Assembly: GCA_033439255.1 (NCBI GenBank)
Contig: CM065881.1
Coordinates: 1,426,001-1,490,000, forward strand
DNA length: 64,000 bases
Direction: 5' to 3'
Origin: Hericium rajendrae
Lineage: Eukaryota; Basidiomycota; Agaricomycetes; Russulales; Hericiaceae
Positions 46,615 through 58,049 of this stretch are shown here, in pieces (position 1 is the stretch's first letter; every line of letters begins with the position of its first letter). The translations under genes were made by a program, and so were the position numbers. The notes under the pieces were generated by a model. The model had not been told where the DNA came from, made no database searches, and saw only the letters and a program-made list of their open reading frames with translations.

Positions 46615-49600
46615 CTACCAAAACTCGTCATCAAAGCGCTCCAAAACAGCCCCAGCGTCTTCAACATCCTTCTGTGCCTTCTTCCGCATGTAAAAGATCG
46701 GACAATCCTTACTAGTGCACAGGACATCCTGCGATACATGATTAGTTGCAGACACAGCCGCCTGAGACGGGAGAGTGGGCGTACCTGGTGAAGAGAACCC
46801 TGACAGCGCTGACATTGTGTCCACAGGCGAGAGAACCGAACTTGAAGTTCAGAAGTGTTGGCGATCTAGACTCGTCGATTAGTTGACTGATCCACATTGC
46901 AATGAATGATGCTTTCATACCTGTTTCTGATATAGCTCCCCAATTCGCGGTCGGCAGTTGTTACAGACAGCACCACCTGAGGCACATTAATCGAACAAAT
47001 TTGTCAGAAGAGAGGGATACCCACCTTTCACGCTATTATTCGCACGCAGAGGTGTCTTGCAGCCAAGACATGTCACTGTCTTGACAGCGAATTTCATGAG
47101 GCCACCGACTGTGGGTGTAGCGATCTGGATCGTTCGGGTATGATCGCCAGACACTGGTAGCGTTGTCAGAATAAGTGTCATATCAGAAAAGTGCATATAA
47201 CTTACGTAGCGACGATGCTTTCTCTCCGAGGATGGGCTCGAAGATACGCATGAGCGGTTTTGACAGCTGATTTTCGAGATAATACTTCGTGTCAATCGGG
47301 ATGTTGTTTTCCAAAACGTAAATCGGATCTTCCGATTTCTCATAGGCAGCGGCGCCTTTACTCTCGCGTTATTGTGAATCTCTGATGTATATGGATTAAG
47401 AACCAACCTTTGATGCCCTTAACGATTACATAGGCAACTCGATCACCCAAAGCTGGCGCAGATCCTATTGAAAGCCGATGAGAGAAGTTAACGATTGATA
47501 CGACTTCGACTTACCAGCATCACGCTGCTTCATACGCTCCGCGAGTTCGACATGTGCCTGCTTCCCGGAATACTCTGAATGTTGAATGTCAGTGAACCAA
47601 GCGTCATGTTTAGAGGGCCTGCGTGATAGACCGACCTGCTTTGGCAAGCGCCTTAGTGATCACGAGCTGGGACATATCCACTTTATTCTGAAGTAGATCG
47701 GAAATGGTTTGTTTGGTATAACTGAAGATCACCATCAGGACAGCACGAGCGAGACGGGTCGAAGTACGTACTCCTCGGCACCCTTCACATCTCGATCGAT
47801 GAGCATTTTGTGGAGGCAAGTCTCAATAACAGTGGAGACGAGTCTGCAATTGTCTCTCCGGACGGTCTGATGGTATAAATTGAGTCCCCGCATACTGTGT
47901 CCCCTCTAAGGAAACGCACCTCAATTCCCTTCGAGTCCATCTTGTCATATTTCTCAGGTCTTGTCCAGTAGAGTCCAGCGTAGCGCTTTTTGCTAATGAG
48001 CAGGTATGGGAAATAGACCTTCTCGAACTCTAACTTGATAGGCTTGATGAACTTCTGGGTCACAACATCTGCTGCCTCGCTCCCTGTAAAAAAGTTGATT
48101 AGAGATAAGTCACAATTCAAACAAGAAATTCCGTACCCAAAGCCATGACCTTCTCCAGTTCCGTTGGCCCAAACCTAACCATGACTGAATCTGTATCGCC
48201 GTAGATGACCTCTGCATTGTGAGAATGGCCATTAGCGATACAGTATTCAGCCTCGACCTCCTACAAATAGCAGCAATGAGATTTTTGGCTCAGGAGATAC
48301 AGAAAAATACGAACAGCTTTAGTCTTCTCAATCATCTGCCGACCATACGCCGTGACACTGGAAGAGATCGCAAGACATGGAAGCTTCCCAATAGTAGCAC
48401 CTGTGAATCCGTACACGGAGTTGGCGCTGATCTGAACAGGCTCGTTAGACCACCATCTATCGATTTTGTTGACATTCGGCTTACCTTAAGAGCAAGTTGT
48501 CGACCGTCCAAGACGGCGCGCTTGAATGGATCTGTTTCCTTCTTGAGATCCGCTTTGGCACGCTTACGTGCAGCAATGAGGTCCTCGAGAACAGTGGGCA
48601 GGAGTCCCTTGCGCCGGGCGGGCGTCACAAAGAAATCTATATTGAAGATGTTTAGCACAAGCCGTGCAGGTCAAAGAAAATGCGTGACACACCGTTGTTT
48701 GGCGTCTGGATGTAATCTATATCCTTCTGAAGGTTGAGGCGCTCTATCGTGCCCTTTTCTAATAGCGTCGTATAACAGAGATTGTGAGCCATCATGATGG
48801 ATGGATACAGGGAGCTGAAATCGAGAGTTGCGATAGGCACGTCGTAGTACCCTTTCTTGGGTTCGATGACCGTGGCACCCTCGTACTGCTCATCGCTACC
48901 TAACATATCGAGTCAGTAAAGCTGTATCTTCGTATGAGATTTGATTCTACCTTCTCCCTTGAGCGCAGGTACGATATATTGCTCCTCATTGGCTTTACGG
49001 AAAAGCTGGGATAACACCTTGATCGATTGTCCACGAGATAGCAAAAAATTGAACGGGACCCCAGTTACACGTGCCATTTCGGTGTAGTTGACGAAGCACA
49101 TTAGTTTGTCCATCAGCCGTTGTGGAAGATAGGCATCCTGCGAGGTATTTCGCTTAGAGCAAAGCGAATGAGACCTGATAAGTACAATACCTTCAAACAG
49201 TATACGGCCAGCCGCCGTCGTGACTCCGAAGTGCCATTCTGGAGTTCGGTGATCACTGAATGGTGCACATCTTCTTTCTGCTCGCCGAGGAATTGAGCAC
49301 AGACAGAATTTAGAGTGTAACTGCGAAGTTTGTGTTCTCGTTGCATGAATTGAAGAACGTCAAGCTGTAGCCGACCCTCCATATTTGTTTCCTTTGAGTC
49401 GCGCTGCCCGAATGCCTTGGAAGAGAAGTGGGTATCTTTGATCTGGGTTCTGACATCTTGTAACTCACGCTCAGCGACTGCACCAAGTGGCCAAATAAAG
49501 GCACTTACTGCTGAAGCGCCCTAAATACGGGAATTTCAAAGCTTTGATCGCCTTTGCACGGTCCAAGAGGTAAGGTAAATCGAAATTGGCGATGTTGTAG

Positions 49601-51178
49601 CCAATGATGACGTCGGGGTCGACCTCCTGAATAAAATCGCGCCAAGACTCGAGCATCTTTGCCTCATCATCGAAGGAGAGAACCTGTGAGCCGACGATAT
49701 GGGCGCATGTATTGAGTGTGAACACATTCCGGATGAACGGCTTGCTTTCGCCTACAGATAGTTTCAGTCGTGAGTATGGCACTACGATTGATATATTTCA
49801 CCTTGACAAGTGACCATGTTCGCTATTTGAATGACAGGATCCACATTGGCTTCGGGGAAGATACCTTTCCGGCCGGCACACTCAATGTCGAAGCTCAGTA
49901 TCCGCAGAGGACCAATCTTCGACCATTGCCCTTCGGGTGCATGGGAGATGAACTTATCCCATCTGTATATAATGAGGACATGGATAAATGACTGTCAAAT
50001 GGGATCGTACTTGACATCAAGCTCTATCTGACAGTTGGACTTGCGAGAGCCATTTACGAGACTATAGGTGCCTGCAGGAACTTCGATCCAGTTCATCCCC
50101 ACAACCTAGGATATAAGACCTCAGCTTTAAGCTTTGATAAATGAAGGAAACGAGCTTCACATTGGTGTCGATCATAAATCGCAGCGCATATGGCATATTG
50201 CTCTCGTAAGTGGTGATGATGTCAGAGAACAGATCCGGATTATAGCTGCATTCTCCTCTTTCAAAGATGCGTAATTTCCAAACTGTATGTCAATACCGGC
50301 TAGACGGCAGGAAAGAAGATGATGCTCATCTCGGACACGCGGAAGAGATTTTGGGTCCACCACCGTAATCTTCATGAATGTGACGTAGTCGTCCCCTTTA
50401 TAACCCCATAGACTTCTCTTGACGACAAATTCGATAATGTCAACGGCATCCCCAGTCGCGCTCTATCAGAGAACATGTTAACTCGTGTGAAATGCAAGTA
50501 GAAGAAAGGATAGATGCACGTTTAAGTAATTTTTGAAAGGGTGTAAGTCATCTTTCGTAAAGCCGCGTGGAACAGGGATGTAGAAATAAGGAGCAAAGTC
50601 AGTGACATGAGCGAGAACGCTATGCCCTTCCTGTGACGCCGTGAACAAAGCTCATGAGGAATAGATCGGTCAATATATCAGAAGGCTTACCTGAGTCACT
50701 CCGAACATGCGAAGCTCTACTTTCCCCGTACGAGGATTAGTGGCAGTCTCAACATCAATTTGCTGAAAGACTATAACGAAAGTCAGGCTCTGTCATAAAG
50801 ATGAACCAGAGGCTCCTGACTAACCAATCTTGTCCTTCGCTGGATTGATGGGTGCGAGGGCTGGCCTCGCCCAGCTGTTTGCACCTCCTTCCGCAGCTTA
50901 GAGAAGGGCTTCAGCATCAGATCAAATGTTGTCAGCAAGATTTATCGACGACGTACCACGGTCGTTTCCCTTGTTTTCCTCCAATTTCTCCAATACGTCC
51001 GCAAAAGAGGGTTGACTCTGGATTCCATGAGACTGAGAGCCCACAGAAGGCTGACCATTCAGTCTGCGCTTCTTCGAAATAGGTTCTGATTCATCTTTTG
51101 GTCGACTTGAATGATCCGGAGTCAGATATACCTCTGTAGCAGAAGCTATATTACTATTACTCACCGCGCTTGTGGCAT
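46615..51178 (-). CDS. POL3: DNA polymerase delta catalytic subunit
   Basis: B-family replicase for lagging-strand synthesis with 3'-5' proofreading; nuclear. The gene is split by about twenty short introns; the start exon is tiny (51178-51165, MPQA plus two bases). Exonuclease motif I reads LSFDIECAG (about 49877-49898); motif [22 protein letters not shown]. Polymerase motif [11 protein letters not shown] is at 48793-48822, motif [14 protein letters not shown] around 48410-48500, motif C YGDTDSV at 48183-48203. The C-terminus has both cysteine clusters: CysA (CLGCKTPL, about 47050-47071) and CysB ([16 protein letters not shown], near 46690), the Fe-S and B-subunit binding site. All catalytic residues visible are intact. 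Three MCB sites lie 168-209 bp upstream. The join of the first two exons is the least certain part. Confidence 0.95.
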
Positions 51179-51345
51179 ATTTTCCTTCGTTCCACGGGTA
51201 GGTTCAGGCATCAAAACCGCCCAAAAGTCTTATGATACGTTCTGCCAAGAATGTCAAAACAGAGATATGTGTTGCAGAAGATGGACAGTATGATGCCGCA
51301 GCGTTATAGTGGAGGTAAGTAGTAGATGGAGACAGCGCTAAGCGG

Positions 51346-51387
51346 ACGCGTCGGAGACGCGCTTCGTGACGCGTAAACGTGACGCGT
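51346..51387. promoter_or_regulatory. three MCB (ACGCGT) sites upstream of POL3
   Basis: Perfect ACGCGT hexamers at 51346-51351, 51369-51374 and 51382-51387, within 42 bp and about 170-210 bp upstream of the POL3 start. In fungi this element recruits MBF (Mbp1/Res-type factors) to switch on S-phase genes, and DNA polymerase genes are classic targets. The sites are seen; regulation is inferred. Confidence 0.7.
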
Positions 51388-51660
51388 ATGGTGCTGTTTG
51401 GCTCCTACGGCTGCAGCTTGCAGTTGTGCGTTCCATCGAGACTTGAAATCGAATATTTAGACGGCCAGACCTGTTCACACTGACAGATAACATCCTACAC
51501 GAAAGTGGATTCTATGATGTTCTATTACATTTTTGAAGCATGATCCGAATATGAGCCATTCTATGCATTAAATGTATGCTACTCCCTACAACATCGTCCC
51601 AGGAGAACTTGATGATATCTGACGATGCAAATGAGGAATGTGGAAATCGTCCACGTTGGT

Positions 51661-52764
51661 TTACTTCAGATCAAACAGTTCCTTGAGGATTCGCGCTGTA
51701 TCTTCCGGACTTGAAACAGCATGGCCTATGGTCCTAGGATCATTGTATATCTCCCAATCGTTTCCACCCTACAAGAATTGAGGTTCTAAGCTTCGGAAAG
51801 TGTGGGGCGTGGTGAGAAGTCTTACTTTGTAAGTTTTATCCCCGAAGAAATGGATTTCCTCGAAACCTTCGCCTTCTACGTGCCGAAGGGCGAAGGTCTT
51901 GTCCCAGCCATGTGGAAACACATCAAATGATATTTCGCCGCCGATAGCGAACGTTAATCCATAATCTGCGAATTTGTCTTGTAACACCTTGACGAACGCT
52001 GCACGAACACCATGCACCTATATCTGGTGAATTTATTGGAAAGGCTCTGCAGCGAGCTCACATACCTTGTCATAGGCGTTGAACTCATGTCGCTCTTGCA
52101 TTCTTTATATATCAGGACTGTAAGAGGTTAATGTCGAAAACGTCGAAGCAGCTGACTCACGAAGCATTGCGTCCAACCGGGCTGACGTTGACCATACCAT
52201 TTCGGAATTCCACGAACGTCCCACTGCCGTCTGTGTCAAGCCATTGTTTAGTATGGCTCTTCTGTGACATACCGCTTGATTGGAATATCCAAGTCCGCAA
52301 TATAGTGGAGCAGGAAATTGACGAGATTCTTGTACCGGTCTTCACCAATAAATTTGATGAAGGACTGAGATGGCAGAGCCTTCCCAAGTTTGTACGCGGT
52401 TAAGCCATTCTCCGCAAATGCGAAATCAAAGTCGTCAATTACTGAAGTCGTCGACGTAGACACTGCGCTTCAGCATGATTGGCTACCAGGACTACAAACA
52501 GCCTCACCGTTGTTCCCTGCCACCGCCAGCTGCTCTGTGATCTTGACGAGATCAGACCCTCCAACAAAACCAATAGCAACCTTCTTGCGTAGTTCTCTGA
52601 GAAGATGGATCATATTAGGTGATGCTGCCTGTTTGAAGATCTCGTCAGTTTTTGAGAAAAGAGCGACTAGAGGTGCTCACTTGACGTGCAGGCGTTAGCG
52701 TCCCGTCGACGTCGAACAACACGAGTTTCTTCACGGGACGGTCGGCGAAATCTGCGGAAGCCAT
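51661..52764 (-). CDS. SEC53: phosphomannomutase (Sec53/PMM)
   Basis: Converts mannose-6-phosphate to mannose-1-phosphate for GDP-mannose, glycosylation and GPI anchors; cytosolic HAD-superfamily enzyme. Seven exons: 52764-52681, 52628-52508, 52441-52273, 52223-52161, 52102-52066, 52017-51826 and 51768-51661; 257 residues, the usual family length. The catalytic motif [13 protein letters not shown] is in exon 1, followed by [11 protein letters not shown] and [17 protein letters not shown] joins to [20 protein letters not shown]; EERxEF is represented by [11 protein letters not shown]. Cap and core residues [20 protein letters not shown] and [18 protein letters not shown] are intact. It is head-to-tail with POL3, with about 480 bp between. 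Confidence 0.95.
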
Positions 52765-52835
52765 GTTTAAGATTCTGGATGATGCTGGCGTGCGGCTGAA
52801 AGAGAAGACTCTTTGATCTCGATGTTGACTGCAGT

Positions 52836-52864
52836 GCTTGAAGCTTGAAGCTTGAAGCTTGAAG
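52836..52864. repeat. short tandem repeat, 7-bp unit x4
   Basis: Four perfect copies of GCTTGAA plus one base, 72 bp upstream of the SEC53 start, so within its leader or promoter. Confidence 0.85.
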
Positions 52865-54205
52865 GGTACGTGTCCGTAGTAACTATGTACCGGCAGTTGC
52901 CGCCTGCTAAAGATCTGGCTCCGGATCTAGCAGTGATCTAGCGCGCGAGCAGTTCTTGCGACCGTGACAGGGCGCGACATGTCCTCCTGTTTTCCTCGCT
53001 GCGTATCTCTATAAAGGTATTTTTCGCTTAAAAATCGAGGTTGCAGCAGGACAAGTCGAGCGCGTTACACAGTAGTCCGCGTCAGGCACGATCTCTGGAA
53101 GCGAACCGGAAACGGCCGGCGCTCTGGGTCGGCGCGCCGGAGCTTCCCTCCTCTGCAACTTCATAGATCTCTTGATGCCTCGATTTCCTCGAGCCTGTGG
53201 GTATTAAAAATTCAATTAAGCATCTTTCGAGACAAGCTCCGTCATTTTATCCCTGTAACGCAAGAGCATGATGTCGTATTCGTGTTTCATAGTCGTATAC
53301 TTACCGTGGGAATGTTTGAGGAAGCCCCGGCTGACTTGCCAATTTTGGCAGAGCTGCTCTACGAGCCTCGAGAAAATTCATGCTTTTTTTCTCTTGCAGA
53401 ATAAGAATAGTCTGACTTTGACTGTCCGGGCATGTAGTCGAGACAAAAACACGTAAAAGTTTGGCGTGAGACTAAGGTCAAAGTAAAGAGTAGCGAGTAA
53501 CGAGTACCGCGTATGACTGTGAGAAATGTACCGACTAAAGCCTAAAACCATGCCGGTGCGAACCGACTCCCACGTCACTCTACGGCGTTCGACTTCCCCT
53601 CGCTCGCACTCGATTTTTCAACGATAAATAATGTCATATATCTCACTAGTCCTGTTTCTTCACCCCTCAAACGCCTCGGAGGACACTACAGTCTAGTCTA
53701 AGATCGACTATGTCATTGACCTATGCGGTTCAGATCTGACCCTCAACTGATGGGAAATAGTCACTACAATCTACATCCGTTCACCTTCAAGGTCTCAACG
53801 GACATGTTGTCATCTTTCTTGAAGGAATAGGTGCCGGAAACTTTTCTTTATGTGTTCATTTCCGAGTTCCTGAGGTTCTCTGATCGTGATGAAATTTCTC
53901 CTAGAATGCATAAAGTGCCGCCGTCCATAGGCCACCCCCGACTCAGGCGCAGTATCGATCGTAGTCGGACACTACGGGATATTTTTGGACAGTATCTAAG
54001 CACCAAACACAGCCTGCGTCAAGCGAGATCGTATTGCTCGAAGGCTACCCAGGTCGTCTATCGTCTTCTCCACTAAATGCAGCATCATGACTTCCCGTAG
54101 TAAGTACCTTATTTATCATATAAGCGGAGCATCATGTTTGATAATGTTATCTAAGGTATGCATCGATATCTAGCCAATATATGGCACTGTTGACTAGAAT
54201 CATAG
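52865..54205. other. intergenic, about 1.3 kb
   Basis: SEC53 5' flank followed by AT-richer DNA. The short frames at 53268-54076 show no domain. A first exon of O-methyltransferase remnant 2 would be expected near 54086 (an ATG precedes a GTAAGT), but the phase does not join cleanly. Confidence 0.45.
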
Positions 54206-55387
54206 CAATGCCAACTTGGATGATACTTTGATCGAGCTCAAGGCCTTGTCGAACATCATACAAGGATCCGTGGCGAAGATCGAGGCCATACGCATCAGTC
54301 AAAATCTGAAATTTTCATCGCTATATGAGCCATCCGGCCTGCAAAGCGAAGCTGCGCACAATGTCCCTGAAATACTCAAGGCATCCTCTCACGCCGCTTC
54401 GGCGACAGCGCAGCTCTTCGCTTCACTTAGCTCTCCTCATCTGCATGTGATACGACTGACTCGTAACCAAGATTTTTTCGAAGCTTTTCCTGATCTCGAA
54501 AAGTTCCACATTCCAATGGCCTTCCATATTGCCGTGGGCGTAGCCCCCAGTTTCTTCGATCCGCAACCAATCAAGGGCAGTGCGATGTTCATACTTTGCA
54601 TGATCTTGCACGATTGGCCTGATTCTTACGTCTTCAAGATTCTGCGCGAGCTTCGTGAAGCTGCCTAATCCACAAATTGTCTCGTCATCATTGACATATC
54701 CTCCCTTATGCCTGTCCCAATGTACCTGTGAAGAATAGGCCCGGTACAGAGCGTCCTTTCCTGCCCGCATCACTTCTCCCTGACCTAGGAGAAGCCGGGG
54801 GTGTATCATACCTCACGGACTTACTTACAGGTGAGCAGCGGGTATACATGACCCATGCAGAATTGTGTATCAGATCTTGACTCTACTAAATGGCTAAGAA
54901 AGAACACTCGTGCAATCACGCGATTTGCTTCATCAGATCGGTTGGAAACTGCAGGAAGTCAGTAATGGCGATCGGTTGACGATCATGCACCAGGAGGTAC
55001 TGTACCATTTCGGTCGTAGGCTCGCGGGGGTCTGAGTGTGACCGAAATGTTCATAGGCTCGTTTGGCTCATTAGGCTCGCCGGCCCATGTGACCCGTGAC
55101 CGAGCCTAAAATAATAGGCTCGTTGACCTTTGTACACCCTTGTATGGCTCCAAATCCTGGCCAAGAACCTCAATAGATGCTCAAGAGTGCCTTTCAACAC
55201 ATAATTATAGTCCCGCGGAGCGAAAAATTTTCTCCCAAGAAGATTTTTTACTTCCTCTTAAATTTCGTAGGCTCGCCGGCCTCTGTGACCCGTGACCAAA
55301 GGTCGAATAGGCGTGGCTCGGAGGCCTCTGTGACCTGTGAGCCGAGCCTACGACCGAAATGGTACAGTAATCGCAGTTCCTGCTTGA
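54206..55387 (+). pseudogene. O-methyltransferase remnant 2, deleted inside and split by a MITE
   Basis: N-terminal dimerisation segment present: LKALSNIIQGSVAKIEAIR, EPSGLQSEAAHNVPEILKAS, SATAQLFASLSSPHLHVI. It then jumps directly to FFDPQPIKGSAMFILCMILH, DWPDSYVFKILRELREAA, so the central part with the SAM-binding glycine loop is missing. A stop codon (TAA, 54666-54668) interrupts the frame, with the next family segment (NCLVIIDI) just after it. The C-terminal segment ERTLVQSRDLLHQIGWKLQE follows at about 54900. The last codons are split by the MITE at 55000-55367; the frame resumes beyond it as IAVPA and stop at 55385-55387. Dead gene by three independent lesions. Confidence 0.75.
55000..55367. 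mobile_element. MITE, Tc1/mariner-like, 368 bp, TA target site
   Basis: Perfect 25-bp terminal inverted repeats, CTGTACCATTTCGGTCGTAG followed by GCTCG, at 55000-55024 and (inverted) 55343-55367, flanked by TA on both sides (54998-54999, 55368-55369). The inside is non-coding and has repeated blocks resembling GGCCTCTGTGACCCGTGACC. TA duplication, short length and no transposase fit a Stowaway/Tc1-mariner type MITE. Removing it together with one TA restores the reading frame of the surrounding methyltransferase C-terminus, which fixes the insertion point to the base. Confidence 0.88.
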
Positions 55388-56135
55388 GGCACACAGCGTC
55401 CGGTGTCGTGGTTCGGGCGAGGGAGACTTAACAGAAATTGTTCTTAGCTGTATGCATAAGGCCGTCCGTCATGTATGAGGACTTTTTTTTGTTGTGAGGA
55501 GGCTCGGAAATTTGTACTACTTAGTAGGAGGCCTCCTGCAATATCAAACGTGCGGGACCCGGGATGTTGTTCAATCTTTAAATTTATCGCGTCTCTAGCT
55601 TTGAGGACGATCCGACAAACGCTTGTCATAAGATATTTCTGCCTAACAAAGGCCGAGGTTAGGCCAAGTACCGTCAGCGTCCTGAGTTCCAACGTGACAC
55701 GTTGACGTTCTTGCAGCAGTTGCGACTTCCAACAGCTTGCAATCTCTTGCAATCTGAAGCATCGCGGGCGCTAGACTGTCGCTCCTTTTTTGGAAGGGCT
55801 CAGTGACACTGCGCTGCAACTTTTGCAAGGTGCACGACTCTCGCAATATCGTGGGTGCTTAGGTGAGTACATGTGCATCCAATCTGAACAGGCCACGCCC
55901 AACCAGTGAGTATAAGTAACTCATCTCTATTTCATGTCAGCCGAATCGCTTCAGGATCTAGCAAATTGGGCTTCGAAGCCAGGACTCTTGAGCCCAACGC
56001 GTAGTAGAGTGAGTAGGCTTGATCGGTTCTGCACCTTTCTACTGTCGTAATGGCATAACAATATCAAGTTACAGGGTGGTATACAAGAAGCTTGATACGA
56101 AATAGGGGCCCAGGCAAATTGACTAGTTCAAAGCC
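55388..56135. promoter_or_regulatory. 5' flank of F-box gene 1
   Basis: No supported gene. From about 55800 the sequence resembles the flank of F-box gene 2 (shared blocks such as TGCAAGGTGCACGACTCTCG here, and a near-copy at 58325), so the tandem duplication includes the upstream region. Confidence 0.5.
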
Positions 56136-58049
56136 ATGATGAACGCAGAGCAAATTGGTGTTATGAGGTCAGTCGTTCTGAACAGTCGCCTGCGGAAGAC
56201 GTCACTCACATCATCCGTTTACAGTCCGCAAGACTTTTGGTTGACAGTGGTCCCGTCTCGCGTAAACCACATTCAAGATGTATCGCCCGTCGATGCAACA
56301 GCTCGTGTCTCAGATGCACGCCAGACCATAGATGATGAATTGGCTGCGATGCATCTGGCCATGTGTTCCTTTCGGACGCGTCGAAATGCTCTCGCCCCCA
56401 TCTCCAGCCTTCCCTCAGAAGTACTGGCTCGCGTCTTTCAGCTTTACGCTGTCATGGCCCCTCCATTTTCAGGCTATCCGGCATCTGTAAATGCGTTGAG
56501 CCGGCTTGGCTGGATTCGAGTCACCTTTGTTTGCAGATACTGGCGCGACACGGCTCTGCATAATCCTGCGCTTTGGAGCGACATCCGTTCTTTTGCCAAT
56601 CCGAATTGGTTGGAGCTGATATTAGCTCGCGCGAAGGCCGCACCACTCTCCATTCGCAAGCAGCTCCTCGCCCCTGACGATGGGTTGATCAACAATCACC
56701 TCTCTCATATACAACATCTGTCAGTTTCTGGAGCCCAACAGGTCATTGGTCCGATAGTCAAATCATGGACATCACCTGCAGATATCCTAGAGTCTTTGGA
56801 GCTGGAGGCAACCTCACTCTACAGTAGCCCAAGCCTCGTATTTCCCGAGGACGTGTTCAGCCTCCATACCCCACTGCTTCGTCGCCTCCAACTGAAATAC
56901 TTCAAAATTTCGTGGTCCGCGCCAATTCTCAGTGGGCTCACACATCTGCAAGTTGATTTGGGATTAGGAGGCTCTGGCAGTTCCCCACATACTCCTGCTA
57001 GCATTGCTGTCTCACCTTATGAGCAGTTGTTTGGCGCTCTGCAGAGGATGCCTGCCCTTCAAGAACTTGTCCTTCGGTCTTGTATACCCATTAGGCCTCA
57101 GAATTCGACCGACATTAGCATCACGGAATTGCCCTGTCTACGATCGCTATCTTTGGCTGGTACATGGGAAGAATGCGAGGGTATCACGAAACGTCTGAAA
57201 ATTCCTCCTGCCTGTCGTCTCAGACTCTATTACCGTTCGATTCCAACACAGTTATCCACCATCCTTTCCGAATCCACTCCTTTCTTCATGTCCCATGCAA
57301 ATGCAGCTAGTCAGCCTCCTTTGCTGACATTGTCCATCTCGGTGCGCAACGGGGAAGTCGAGCTCAGTGCCTGGAGAGTATGCAGGGCGACGGATAAGAC
57401 ACCTGTATTTTGTCCAGATGGAAATCCGGATCTCCGTGTCAATTTTCCCTCTCACGGGCTTCTATTATCAGACGTCACGCAGACGCTATGCGATGTTCTT
57501 CAATTGGACAGCCTTCGAGCACTCTCTCTTGATTCTGGATCATTTGTCCGGTGGTCACCTCAAGAATGGATCAATACGTTCGGAGGATGTGCAAAACTTC
57601 AGCATGTAAAAGTGATGGACATGAATGCGATATATCTCTGTAGGGCCCTCGTCACACCCAGAGTTCGCGGACGGGTGGAGAAGGACAAGAAGAAAGGGAA
57701 GCAGAGGATGAGGCCCGAGGATTTTCTTGCCAAGGAACTCAAGACAATCACGATAGAACAAGTCGATTTCGACACCAGCCTTGGTAATGGCGGTGTGGTA
57801 TTCCACGACGCACTCGTCAAATGGCTGTCTATTCGCCAGAAAATCATCGAACTCCCGATGCTTTTAATTCAAAATTGTTCGATCACGCAGGACTGGGTGG
57901 ATCAGCTTGAAGACATTGTCAGGGTTGAATGGGACTATGACGAAGGTGACTACGTTGATGAAGAAGACCTTGATGAGGAGTATTGCAGTGATGATGAGTA
58001 CCAGTATCCGTACTTTAATGGCCTTAACGCTACTAGATTGTTTGGTTAA
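56136..58049 (+). CDS. F-box-like protein 1 (tandem pair)
   Basis: Intronless, 637 residues. After a variable N-terminus and a helix (ARQTIDDELAAMHLAM) comes the basidiomycete F-box-like motif at about residues 88-150: APISSLPSEVLARVFQLYAV, LGWIRVTFVCRYWRDTALHN and ALWSDI. This region normally docks to Skp1 in an SCF ubiquitin ligase. The remaining about 480 residues are leucine-rich with irregular repeats (LRRLQLKYFKI, MPALQELVLRSCI, ELPCLRSLSLAGTWEE), suggesting a substrate-binding LRR-like fold. A basic patch (KDKKKGKQRMR) and an acidic tail (YDEGDYVDEEDLDEEYCSDD) end the protein. The neighbour at 58594-60495 is its close paralogue along its full length. Confidence 0.85.
   Translation: MMNAEQIGVMRSVVLNSRLRKTSLTSSVYSPQDFWLTVVPSRVNHIQDVSPVDATARVSDARQTIDDELAAMHLAMCSFRTRRNALAPISSLPSEVLARVFQLYAVMAPPFSGYPASVNALSRLGWIRVTFVCRYWRDTALHNPALWSDIRSFANPNWLELILARAKAAPLSIRKQLLAPDDGLINNHLSHIQHLSVSGAQQVIGPIVKSWTSPADILESLELEATSLYSSPSLVFPEDVFSLHTPLLRRLQLKYFKISWSAPILSGLTHLQVDLGLGGSGSSPHTPASIAVSPYEQLFGALQRMPALQELVLRSCIPIRPQNSTDISITELPCLRSLSLAGTWEECEGITKRLKIPPACRLRLYYRSIPTQLSTILSESTPFFMSHANAASQPPLLTLSISVRNGEVELSAWRVCRATDKTPVFCPDGNPDLRVNFPSHGLLLSDVTQTLCDVLQLDSLRALSLDSGSFVRWSPQEWINTFGGCAKLQHVKVMDMNAIYLCRALVTPRVRGRVEKDKKKGKQRMRPEDFLAKELKTITIEQVDFDTSLGNGGVVFHDALVKWLSIRQKIIELPMLLIQNCSITQDWVDQLEDIVRVEWDYDEGDYVDEEDLDEEYCSDDEYQYPYFNGLNATRLFG

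Noticed and set aside
53100-53140. CCGGAAACGGCCGG string shared with the CACTA-like element's left hairpin
   Set aside because: Only about 14 bp in common, without terminal repeats or duplication nearby; treated as chance.
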